From Prevotellaceae bacterium UBA1726 (GTDB taxonomy: Bacteria; Bacteroidota; Bacteroidia; Bacteroidales; Bacteroidaceae), in the NCBI GenBank assembly GCA_002316005.1, contig DCIM01000090.1, positions 5,190-69,189 on the forward strand: a DNA stretch of 64,000 nt. Direction: 5' to 3'. Made by a program: the position numbers and the translations under genes. Position 1 is the stretch's first letter. Every line of letters begins with the position of its first letter. The notes under the pieces are model-generated. The model made no database searches. It was not told the origin of the DNA and saw only the letters and a program-made list of their open reading frames with translations. Shown piece after piece: positions 18,686 to 25,829 of this stretch.

Positions 18686-20221
18686 ATGAAGCATTTTATG
18701 TCCTTTTTGATGTGCTCGCTGGCTGTGTTGTCGGTGTATGCACAGGGTCCAAATGATTCCGGCACATACTATCGTAATGCCGATGGACAGAAAGGCAAGA
18801 ACCTTAAAACCGCCTTCGCGGGCATTATTTCCAACCACACAAATGTAGGTTATGATGGTTTGTGGGAGTGTTACAAGACAAGTGATGTGCGTCCTGACGG
18901 TAAGATTTGGGATATGTATTCCAACACCACTAACTATGTTCCTGGTGGTTCGCAGCAAGGAAAGAACTATTCAAAGGAGGGCGACAGCTACAATCGTGAA
19001 CATTCCGTTCCTCAGAGTTGGTTCAATGAGGCTTCGCCAATGAAGAGCGACCTTGTTCATGTGGTGCCAACCGACGGATATGTGAACAACCGCCGTTCAA
19101 ACTATCCTTTCGGCGAGAACAATGGCGAGAAGTATATGTCGAATAATGGTTTCAGCAAACTCGGTGCTTGTACTACTCCGGGTTATAGCGGAACAGTGTT
19201 TGAACCAAATGATGAGTACAAAGGCGACTTTGCCCGAATCTATTTCTATATGGTCACTTGCTACGAGTCGAAGATTTCTTCTTGGAATTCTGATATGTTT
19301 GACGGAAATTCATATCCTGCCTTGAAGACTTGGGCTCTTAATATGCTTCTCCGTTGGGCTGCAAATGACCCTGTAAGCCAGAAGGAAATCGACCGTAACA
19401 ATGCTGTCTATGCGTTGCAGGGCAACCGCAATCCGTTTGTCGATTATCCTGGTCTTGAGCAGTATGTATGGGGTGAGAATATGGATATGGCGTTCTCTTA
19501 TGATAACTACCAAACTGTTACCCCTGGTGGTGGCGGTACTGATCCTGATGAGGGTGGCGAGACTGGTGGTGATGATGAGAATCCAGACATCACACCTGCT
19601 GAGGGCGAGCAACTCTACGAACTCGTGGCTTCTGCTGACGGTCTGACCATTGGCAATGGCTATCTCATTGTCTATGTTGATGGCAACCTCGCTTTGAGTT
19701 CATGCGAGGGCAAGTACTACTCTGGTGCAAGTGTGACAATCACTAACAACCAGATTGCAACGGAAGTTGACAAGACTGGCAAACCACATCAGTTGATTCT
19801 TGGTGGTAAGGCTGGTGCTTACACATTCTACGATCCTGTAGAGAAGGCATATCTGTCGTTGAACAGCAGCGACAACGCCCTGAACACAACAGAGAGTGCA
19901 ACCGACAATGTGAGTGCAGAGTGGGCAATCTACTTCTCTGGCGATTATGCACAGATTACGAGTGATGCATACTCAAACCGCAGCATCCAGTATAACACAG
20001 GTAATCCTCGCTTCGCTTGCTACAAGAGTGGACAGAAGCCTGTTTCGCTCTTCGGCAACAAGGTGGCTAACAGCATTGAGGTGGTTTCTACCGACTATGA
20101 CAACACTACAATGGACATCTACGACCTGCTTGGTCGCAAGGTTGCAACCTTCGAAGAGTTCAACATGTTGCCACGAGGAATTTACATCATCTCTGGTCGA
20201 AAAGTTGTCAAGACGAGATAA
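18686..20221 (+). CDS. Secreted endonuclease I family nuclease with sorting-like C-terminus
   Basis: A 511-residue extracellular DNase/RNase of the EndA/NucM (Vvn-type) family. A signal peptide ends near VYAQ (residues 1-20). The catalytic domain spans about residues 25-270, with the beta-beta-alpha-metal motif YNREHSVPQSWF and the neighbouring HVVPTDGYVNNRRSNYPFGE stretch. A Gly/Asp-rich linker (TPGGGGTDPDEGGETGGDDEN... in outline) leads to a beta-rich module of unknown function. The end (IYDLLGRKVATF, then GIYIISGRKVVK) resembles a type IX sorting signal. A TAACTTTG box at 18594-18601 gives a likely ~80-nt leader. Confidence 0.9.
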   Translation: MKHFMSFLMCSLAVLSVYAQGPNDSGTYYRNADGQKGKNLKTAFAGIISNHTNVGYDGLWECYKTSDVRPDGKIWDMYSNTTNYVPGGSQQGKNYSKEGDSYNREHSVPQSWFNEASPMKSDLVHVVPTDGYVNNRRSNYPFGENNGEKYMSNNGFSKLGACTTPGYSGTVFEPNDEYKGDFARIYFYMVTCYESKISSWNSDMFDGNSYPALKTWALNMLLRWAANDPVSQKEIDRNNAVYALQGNRNPFVDYPGLEQYVWGENMDMAFSYDNYQTVTPGGGGTDPDEGGETGGDDENPDITPAEGEQLYELVASADGLTIGNGYLIVYVDGNLALSSCEGKYYSGASVTITNNQIATEVDKTGKPHQLILGGKAGAYTFYDPVEKAYLSLNSSDNALNTTESATDNVSAEWAIYFSGDYAQITSDAYSNRSIQYNTGNPRFACYKSGQKPVSLFGNKVANSIEVVSTDYDNTTMDIYDLLGRKVATFEEFNMLPRGIYIISGRKVVKTR

Positions 20222-20243
20222 CTTCAGAATCACATAATTGAGC

Positions 20244-20329
20244 GATATTCAAAAATGCCGGTTTTTCAAAGTGAAAGTAAAAACGAATTGTAAGTTACGA
20301 TTTTGAACTACTTCGGCATTTTTGATATT
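20244..20329. terminator. Long inverted repeat after the endonuclease gene
   Basis: CAAAAATGCCG (20250-20260) and CGGCATTTTTG (20314-20324) are perfect inverted arms, extended by ATAT on each side with one bulge. A smaller internal pair (GTTTTT and AAAAAC, 20261-20284) lies in the loop. It probably ends the nuclease transcript, although the loop is long for a simple terminator. Confidence 0.5.
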
Positions 20330-20377
20330 AATCAATTTTGAGGGCAAAAAATAATAGTAAAATAAAGTTAATTTTCT

Positions 20378-20407
20378 TTTGCACTTTCAATTTTTTACTT
20401 ATATTTG
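20378..20407 (+). promoter_or_regulatory. Orphan promoter ahead of a non-coding stretch
   Basis: TTTG (20378-20381) and TATATTTG (20400-20407) are 18 nt apart. No rightward gene follows before the terminator at 20505-20543, which suggests a short non-coding transcript. Confidence 0.6.
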
Positions 20408-20413
20408 TAAGCG

Positions 20414-20543
20414 TAAAAAGCAAGGTGACAAGAAATTTTATTTCTATTGCTTATAATTTGAAAGAAATCTCTCTTATAATATAACTAAAAATTCATCCAT
20501 TTATGAAAAAGGAGCACGCCGTGACGGTCTGCTCCTTTTTTTT
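20414..20543 (+). ncRNA. Candidate small RNA (~130 nt)
   Basis: It begins just after an orphan promoter and ends at a strong intrinsic terminator whose stem AAAAAGGAGCA (20506-20516) pairs with TGCTCCTTTTT (20530-20540), with an inner CCG-TGA-CGG hairpin. A 5' hairpin is formed by AAGCAA (20418-20423) with TTGCTT (20447-20452) and AGAAAT with ATTTCT around a TTT loop. A 26-codon reading frame starting at 20503 lies within the terminator stem and is not credible. No known RNA family was recognised. It is convergent with xth. Confidence 0.5.
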
Positions 20544-20579
20544 GTGCGGCCTACGGCCTAACCAAGCCTTCCTAATGTG

Positions 20580-21347
20580 TTAGGCCAGAACCAATCCTAC
20601 TGGGCAATGATCTGAGCCCATGATATCTGTATGGATTGTCGCTTCTTTGATTGAGTCCTTTAGTCTTTCGCTTACAATGAAATAGTCAATACGCCAGCCT
20701 ATGTTCTTTGCGCGGGCTCCCATTCTGTAACTCCACCACGAATATGTGACCTCCTCTGGGTAGAGATAGCGGAATGAATCAACAAATCCGTTTGAGAGCA
20801 GTTCTGTCATCTTCTCGCGTTCCTGGTCTGTGAAACCGGCATTCATGCGGTTTGTCTTCGGGTTCTTCAGGTCAATCTCCTCGTGTGCCACATTCAAGTC
20901 GCCACAGACAATGACAGGCTTTTTCTTGTCAAGGTCAATGAGATATGCTCTGAACGCATCCTCCCATTCCATTCTGTAAGGAAGGCGCTTAGGCAGTTCA
21001 CCCTTCACATCAGCACTCTGCGAGTTTGGTGTGTAGCAAGTGACGAGGTAGAAATCCTCCATTTCGAGAGTTATCACTCGTCCCTCGTGATCGTGTTCGT
21101 CAATGCCAATGCCATAGTTCACGCTCAGTGGTGTGTGGCGTGTATATATTGCTGTTCCCGAATAACCTTTCTTATCGGCATAGTTCCAATACGACTGATA
21201 ACCGAGAAACTCAAGGTCGAGTTGTCCAGCCTGCATCTTTGTTTCCTGAAGGCAGAAGAAGTCTGCATCCAACGAATCAAAAATCTCTGCAAAACCTTTG
21301 CCGGCACAGGCTCTTAAGCCATTTACATTCCAACTTATAAACTTCAT
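20580..21347 (-). CDS. xth: Exodeoxyribonuclease III (AP endonuclease)
   Basis: A base-excision-repair enzyme that cuts at abasic sites and trims 3' ends. The 255-residue protein shows the ExoIII motifs SWNVNGLRA, LQETKMQ (catalytic Glu), YTPNSQ, CGDLNVAHEEIDL, YSWWSYR and GSDHCPVGLVL. The start at 21347 is the standard MKFISWN; longer in-frame extensions run into folE. It is last in a leftward operon, 8 nt after folE. Confidence 0.95.
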   Translation of the reverse strand: MKFISWNVNGLRACAGKGFAEIFDSLDADFFCLQETKMQAGQLDLEFLGYQSYWNYADKKGYSGTAIYTRHTPLSVNYGIGIDEHDHEGRVITLEMEDFYLVTCYTPNSQSADVKGELPKRLPYRMEWEDAFRAYLIDLDKKKPVIVCGDLNVAHEEIDLKNPKTNRMNAGFTDQEREKMTELLSNGFVDSFRYLYPEEVTYSWWSYRMGARAKNIGWRIDYFIVSERLKDSIKEATIHTDIMGSDHCPVGLVLA

Positions 21348-21355
21348 AAGGGTGA

Positions 21356-21931
21356 CTATTTGATCAGGTTCATAAACTCCTCTCGCGTCTTTGCCTGATT
21401 GAAGGCACCGCTGAAGGCTGAGGTGGTTGTTACGGAGTGTTGTTTCTCCACACCTCTCATCTGCATGCACATATGTTCTGCCTCTACAACAACCATCACA
21501 CCCATAGGGTGGAGGGTGTTCTCAATGCAGTCTTTTATCTGCTGTGTCAGTCGTTCCTGCACCTGCAGACGATGGCTGAAGATGTCCACCACGCGTGGAA
21601 TCTTGCTCAGTCCTGTGATGTAGCCGTTAGGGATATAGGCGATGTGTACTTTTCCGAAGAAAGGAAGCATGTGATGTTCGCACATTGAATAGAAATCAAT
21701 GTCCTTGACGATCACCATCTGATTGTATTCCTCGGCAAACATTGCCTCTTTCAGAGTAGCCTCAGGGTCCTGGAAATAGCCTCGTGTGAGTGCCTGCATA
21801 GCACGAGCCACGCGAATAGGAGTCTTCTGGAGTCCTTCGCGTTCTACATCCTCACCTAACAGAGTGAGAATATCCTTGTAGTGGGCTGCCAGTTCCTCTA
21901 CGCCTTCTCTGAGATATTGTGGGTTATCCAT
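21356..21931 (-). CDS. folE: GTP cyclohydrolase I
   Basis: Converts GTP to 7,8-dihydroneopterin triphosphate, the first step of folate (and queuosine-type pterin) synthesis. The 191-residue cytoplasmic enzyme shows the zinc-site motifs DFYSMCEHHMLPFFGK and the C-terminal MCMQMRGVEKQHSVTTTS with its catalytic Cys/His. Length is typical. It lies 10 nt downstream of the SPOR-domain gene and 8 nt upstream of xth, in a conserved Bacteroidales order. Confidence 0.97.
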   Translation of the reverse strand: MDNPQYLREGVEELAAHYKDILTLLGEDVEREGLQKTPIRVARAMQALTRGYFQDPEATLKEAMFAEEYNQMVIVKDIDFYSMCEHHMLPFFGKVHIAYIPNGYITGLSKIPRVVDIFSHRLQVQERLTQQIKDCIENTLHPMGVMVVVEAEHMCMQMRGVEKQHSVTTTSAFSGAFNQAKTREEFMNLIK

Positions 21932-21941
21932 TTCTGCAGTA

Positions 21942-22523
21942 TTAATTTGTTACTGTAATCTGTCCCTTCACGATACTTGCCTGGTTGTATCCAAGGCTTT
22001 GTACCTTCTTTAATACAGCCTTTGCTTCCTCGTAGGTGCGATAGTTGCCCATACGGCAAATCCATCGTGGAGAATAGAAGTGGCAATAGACTGGTTGGCC
22101 TGGGAAGTAGGCCTTTATCTGGTTGCTGATATTTTCTGCTTTTGTTTTGTCTGCGCGCGAGTTTCCTCCTGCATAGACCTGAACGCGATAGCCACTCACC
22201 TTGTAGCCATTGCGAATCACTTTCTTACTTGTGTCGATGCTGTTTATGTCGAGTGGTTCGTCGAGTTTCTCTGGAGTAGTCTTCTTTGCTACTTCAACCT
22301 TCTCAACTGTTTCTTTCTTCTCGACCAGTTTTGGCGAAGGAGTCTTCTTCACCTGAACGACATTCGGATTTGTTCCGTTGATAAGTTTGTCGATTTCCTG
22401 CGACTGATGAACTGTCACAGTACCTTTTCCCACTTCGCGTGTCTGCAAGTGGTCAAGATAGGTCTGCGCACTTGCATTCAGCGCGCAGACCATTATGAGT
22501 GTTAAAAATAGAATTCGTTTCAT
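21942..22523 (-). CDS. SPOR domain protein, periplasmic
   Basis: A 193-residue exported protein with a signal peptide (residues 1-19, ending ASA-Q). A charged Lys/Glu/Val-rich linker (~55-95) leads to a SPOR domain at about residues 110-190 (GYRVQVYAGGNSR ... WICRMGNYRTYEEA). SPOR domains bind denuded glycan strands of peptidoglycan at division septa, so the protein probably acts in cell-wall maintenance. It has no lipobox. It lies between tpiA and folE, an order common in Bacteroidales. Confidence 0.9.
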   Translation of the reverse strand: MKRILFLTLIMVCALNASAQTYLDHLQTREVGKGTVTVHQSQEIDKLINGTNPNVVQVKKTPSPKLVEKKETVEKVEVAKKTTPEKLDEPLDINSIDTSKKVIRNGYKVSGYRVQVYAGGNSRADKTKAENISNQIKAYFPGQPVYCHFYSPRWICRMGNYRTYEEAKAVLKKVQSLGYNQASIVKGQITVTN

Positions 22524-22546
22524 ATTAGAAATTGCTATTTAACATT

Positions 22547-22583
22547 CCCCTCTCCTTATGGGAGAAGGGGTAGGGGGTGAGGC
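22547..22583. repeat. CCCCTCYCC palindromic repeat, copy 1
   Basis: CCCCTCTCC, then TTAT, then GGGAGAAGGGG, followed by a G-rich flank (TAGGGGGTGAGGC). It lies between the SPOR gene and tpiA. Related copies are at 25184, 25285 and 55734. Confidence 0.75.
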
Positions 22584-22586
22584 TTC

Positions 22587-23339
22587 TTATCCCCAAGCGT
22601 CGATGATGCCCTTGAAATCAGCAGCCTTCAAAGAAGCACCACCGATAAGACCACCGTCGATATCAGGCTTAGCGAAGAGCTCAGGAGCGTTTGAAGCCTT
22701 GCAAGAACCACCGTAAAGGATAGATGTCTCAGCAGCAACCTCAGCACCATAAACCTCAGCAACACACTGACGGATGTAAGCGTGGATTTCCTCAGCCTGG
22801 TCAGCAGTAGCAGTCTTACCTGTACCGATAGCCCAGATTGGCTCGTAAGCGATTACGATGTTCTTCCACTGCTCCTCTGTGAGGTGGAATACAGAACCAG
22901 CGAGCTCAGCCTTGCAAACCTCTTCCTGCTTGTTAGCCTCACGCTCTTCGAGTGACTCACCGATACAGAAGATAACCTTCAGACCGTTAGCGAGTGCCAA
23001 CTCTACCTTCTCCTTCAGAATCTCTGGAGTCTCGTTGTAGTACTCACGACGCTCTGAGTGACCGAGGATTACATACTCAGCACCTGTAGACTTTACCATC
23101 TCAGCACTTACCTCACCTGTGTAAGCACCTGAAGCGTGGTTAGCGCAGTTCTCAGCAGAGAGCTTTACGCAGCTACCCTCGATAACCTGTGCTACAGAAG
23201 CGAGGTGGATGAATGGAGTACCGATGATAACCTCGCAGTTAGGGTTCTTTACTACTTCTGTCAACTCCTTTGCAAGAGCAACACCTTCCTGGAGATTCTT
23301 GTTCATCTTCCAGTTTCCAGCAACAATTTTCTTTGCCAT
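22587..23339 (-). CDS. tpiA: Triosephosphate isomerase
   Basis: Interconverts dihydroxyacetone phosphate and glyceraldehyde 3-phosphate in glycolysis. Read from the ATG at 23339 it is a normal 250-residue enzyme: GNWKMN with the catalytic Lys, ILGHSERR with the catalytic His, the loop-6 region AYEPIWAIGTGKTA with the catalytic Glu, and ILYGGSC near the end. The ATG is preceded by an A-rich context like other starts here. The upstream reading frame enters it in phase, so a longer fused product is also possible. Confidence 0.93.
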   Translation of the reverse strand: MAKKIVAGNWKMNKNLQEGVALAKELTEVVKNPNCEVIIGTPFIHLASVAQVIEGSCVKLSAENCANHASGAYTGEVSAEMVKSTGAEYVILGHSERREYYNETPEILKEKVELALANGLKVIFCIGESLEEREANKQEEVCKAELAGSVFHLTEEQWKNIVIAYEPIWAIGTGKTATADQAEEIHAYIRQCVAEVYGAEVAAETSILYGGSCKASNAPELFAKPDIDGGLIGGASLKAADFKGIIDAWG

Positions 23340-24644
23340 TTTTTTGTCTTTTTTTAAAGTTAATATTGATGTTAATCGTTTATGTTCTCTAAACCATTTG
23401 GTGAATGCGAATAATCTGTCGGCAAGACTCAACAGGAACAGCGGTACAAAGAACCAAAGCAGAATCCTCACAATCTTCATCATGTCGTTTGTCTGCTGTG
23501 GTTTGCCTATCTCCAGTTTGTCGAGTGGCGCATTGAGAATACGCTCTGCAGGCAGGTCGTTGTGGCTCCATTTCTGAATGATGGTGCCGTCTTTGAGTAG
23601 CAGGAGTCCTGGGTTGCTTCTGATTATTGTCTTCAGCGTCACAGGGTCGGTGTTGCAGAATGGATATTCTGCTCCTGTCATATCCTGCCAGCGTGATATC
23701 GCTTCTTCACCACTTGCCGTAAGGCAATAGAACGGATATCCGTGGTCTTGGGCATACTCGTAAATCTGGTCGATAGGACCGAAATTCGAGTCGCTTGCCT
23801 TTTCCAGATGAGGGGCAATGAGCAGGAATGTGTATCCCTTCTTGCCGAGCACCTCTTCTGTTATGTCATCACCCTCCAGAGTCTGAATGCTGAAGTCGTG
23901 GATTGGTGGCACATAGCCTTCCTTCACAGTGACGGTCTTGCTGTCAACAAACTCCCATGTCGAGTCGGGATAGTTCTCCAGCGTGAATTCCTTTGTCTCG
24001 CCGTTCTTCTTCATCACGAAGGTGGTCACATACTCCGGCTGTTCTGCATCTGCAGGAATCTCCATTCCCTTCTGTATGTTCGTTCCTACGCTGTAAGGAC
24101 GGAAGTCGAACGAAGGCAGCATATACATGCTGTAGGCTGAGAATGCCAGGACGAACAGAATAGAGTAGTTGAACACCAGCATACTGTTTCCGTCGGAGAG
24201 GAATCTCACCATCTCTCTCGGTTTTATTGCCAAAGGCAATGCCAATGCCAGCAGAATGATGTTCTTCAGCAGAGTCTGTCCGTTTGTCAGGTGTATGGCA
24301 TCGCCGAAACAACCGCAGTCGCTAATCGGATTGCCGAAATAGAGCCACAGCGTTATCACTGTCATCACGAGCATGAACAATACTGTCAGTCGGCTTACCA
24401 CCTTTCTGGCGATTGCCAGTACCAGCATTACGCCAAGTGTGAACTCCGTTGCCGAGAGGAACACAGATGTGCCGAGTGTCATCCAGTCGGGCACCATTCC
24501 CTGCATAGAGAGAGCCTCAAGGTAGTCCTCAATCTTGTATTGTGTGCCGAGTGGGTCGATAGCCTTCACGAAGCCTGATACGATGAATACCAGACCGACT
24601 ACCATACGGCACAGATTGATTACTATTATCCTTGCGCTTTTCAC
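22587..24644 (-). CDS. DoxX/MauE-like membrane protein with thioredoxin-like region, in frame with TPI
   Basis: The reading frame that starts at 24644 has no stop before tpiA and runs straight through it (685 codons). Residues 1-150 form a four-helix DoxX/MauE-like membrane domain (FIVSGFVKAIDPLG, then NPISDCGCFGD). Another helix follows near 155-175. A periplasmic thioredoxin-like region covers ~180-375, and a last helix lies at 390-415 (VRILLWFFVPLFLLSLADR). Residues 436-685 are a complete triosephosphate isomerase. Relatives in other Bacteroidales are normally two genes. Either this is a real fusion, or tpiA is translated from its own ATG and the upstream gene has lost its stop. The join holds two A7 runs (minus strand), where slippage or a sequencing error could matter. 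Confidence 0.7.
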   Translation of the reverse strand: MKSARIIVINLCRMVVGLVFIVSGFVKAIDPLGTQYKIEDYLEALSMQGMVPDWMTLGTSVFLSATEFTLGVMLVLAIARKVVSRLTVLFMLVMTVITLWLYFGNPISDCGCFGDAIHLTNGQTLLKNIILLALALPLAIKPREMVRFLSDGNSMLVFNYSILFVLAFSAYSMYMLPSFDFRPYSVGTNIQKGMEIPADAEQPEYVTTFVMKKNGETKEFTLENYPDSTWEFVDSKTVTVKEGYVPPIHDFSIQTLEGDDITEEVLGKKGYTFLLIAPHLEKASDSNFGPIDQIYEYAQDHGYPFYCLTASGEEAISRWQDMTGAEYPFCNTDPVTLKTIIRSNPGLLLLKDGTIIQKWSHNDLPAERILNAPLDKLEIGKPQQTNDMMKIVRILLWFFVPLFLLSLADRLFAFTKWFREHKRLTSILTLKKDKKMAKKIVAGNWKMNKNLQEGVALAKELTEVVKNPNCEVIIGTPFIHLASVAQVIEGSCVKLSAENCANHASGAYTGEVSAEMVKSTGAEYVILGHSERREYYNETPEILKEKVELALANGLKVIFCIGESLEEREANKQEEVCKAELAGSVFHLTEEQWKNIVIAYEPIWAIGTGKTATADQAEEIHAYIRQCVAEVYGAEVAAETSILYGGSCKASNAPELFAKPDIDGGLIGGASLKAADFKGIIDAWG

Positions 24645-24651
24645 CTATTGC

Positions 24652-25254
24652 TTATTTCTGTTCGCGAACTCCGAGTTTTATAACAGCAAACACCGAGTAG
24701 TTGATGATGTCCATATAGTTGGAGTCAATGCCTTCGCTGGCTATTGTCTCTCCGCCATGGTTCTCAATCTCCTTGATACGCTCGAGTTTTGTGAGGATGA
24801 AATCCGTGTAACTGCTCACACGCATGTCCTCCCACGCACCACCGTAGTCGTGGTTCTTCTTGAGCATCAGTTCTGTGCATTCCTTTGCCCAACGGTCGTA
24901 TTCTGCCATTGCCTCGTCGTTGGTCATGTCCACCTTGTCGGCAAAACCTTTCTCCAGTTGGATGAGGCCTGTCAGTCCGTAGTTGATGAGTGCCATGAAC
25001 TCAGGCAGTATGCCTTCGCCCACCTTCGATTCCTTTGTTATCTCGAGTGTGCGTATGCGCTTTGCCTTAATGAACAGTTGGTCGGTCAGCGACTCTGGGC
25101 GTAGCATGCGCCATGATGGTTTGTAGTCGTAGAGTTTCTTCTTGAAGATCTCACGGCACATCGCCATTGCCTGCTCAAATTCAGACCCACCCCCTTGCCC
25201 CTCTCCTATAGGGAGGGGAGTAGATACTCCTGTCGTTTGTATTTCGTTTGCCAT
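24652..25254 (-). CDS. DUF1599 (nucleotide-modification-associated) protein
   Basis: A 200-residue cytoplasmic protein. The conserved domain starts near residue 25 (FEQAMAMCREIFKKK) and contains two similar halves (SLTDQLFIKAKRIRTLE, and YTDFILTKLERIKEIE) plus KKNHDYGGAWEDMR, as in the DUF1599 family, which is proposed to act on nucleotides; its reaction is not established. Residues 10-24 (STPLPIGEGQGGGSE) are encoded by a palindromic repeat and are alien to the family; the ancestral start may be downstream at the internal Met (~residue 30). It lies 7 nt upstream of the DoxX-like gene. Confidence 0.85.
   Translation of the reverse strand: MANEIQTTGVSTPLPIGEGQGGGSEFEQAMAMCREIFKKKLYDYKPSWRMLRPESLTDQLFIKAKRIRTLEITKESKVGEGILPEFMALINYGLTGLIQLEKGFADKVDMTNDEAMAEYDRWAKECTELMLKKNHDYGGAWEDMRVSSYTDFILTKLERIKEIENHGGETIASEGIDSNYMDIINYSVFAVIKLGVREQK
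25184..25222. repeat. CCCCTCYCC palindromic repeat, copy 2, inside the DUF1599 coding sequence
   Basis: An inverted copy of the repeat at 25285-25325, carrying CCCCTCTCC and GGGAGGGG around CTATA. It lies within the 5' coding region and adds about 15 residues to the protein without breaking the frame. Confidence 0.8.
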
Positions 25255-25284
25255 ATATTCTTTATTAATTTGTTCGGTTCATTT

Positions 25285-25325
25285 TACTCCCCTCCCTTTA
25301 TGGGAGGGGTAAGGGGGAGGGTCTG
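25285..25325. repeat. CCCCTCCC palindromic repeat, copy 3
   Basis: CTCCCCTCCC, then TTTAT, then GGGAGGGG followed by TAAGGGGGAGGGTCTG. It fills most of the gap between the lipoprotein stop and the DUF1599 start, opposite in orientation to copy 2. Confidence 0.8.
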
Positions 25326-25745
25326 CTATTTCCCGTTTTGCTTCGCCCTGATTATTCTGACCACACCGCATTCTGCATCATAGCGTGCCTTCAGCGAATC
25401 GCGTTTGTTGCGAAGCATGTTCTGCTCCAGGAGGGTAGGGGCCTTGTCAATGGCGGCAAGGGTTGCCTGAAGTGCCGAGTCGGTAATCTCCACCTCGTGC
25501 TGTGCCTGAAGCAACGAAGCCTCCTGCCATAGTTCAAGTGCCTTCTTGCGAGCGTTTACTGCCTTCGGGAAACGGGCACGCAACACAACGATTGAGTCAA
25601 GGGCAGGACGGAAATCGCCGTTCTTCACATTCGCCTCAATATCGTCGAGCATAGGCTGTGCCTTCTCGTCCTCGGTCTGCTGATGGCAAGCCGAAAGGCC
25701 GAAAACCATCAATATTGCAACTGCTGATGTAATCAGATTCTTCAT
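25326..25745 (-). CDS. Small lipoprotein of unknown function
   Basis: A 139-residue lipoprotein with lipobox GLSAC (C20). The mature part is helical and charged with repeated Glu/Gln/Ala stretches (ARKKALELWQEASLLQAQ), suggesting a coiled-coil. No family was recognised. It is first in the leftward operon ending at xth. A minus-strand TAAATTTG box at 25761-25754 could be its -7 element. Confidence 0.75.
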   Translation of the reverse strand: MKNLITSAVAILMVFGLSACHQQTEDEKAQPMLDDIEANVKNGDFRPALDSIVVLRARFPKAVNARKKALELWQEASLLQAQHEVEITDSALQATLAAIDKAPTLLEQNMLRNKRDSLKARYDAECGVVRIIRAKQNGK

Positions 25746-25829
25746 ATAGTGTGCAAATTTACTAAAAAAAGTTCAAATATCACGATTTTTTTGTAATTTT
25801 GCATCACCTTTTTGAAAGAATTATCATAA

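Noticed and set aside
20503..20583. A 26-codon frame MKKEHAVTVCS.
   Set aside because: It is made of the two arms of the intrinsic terminator and overlaps the end of xth.
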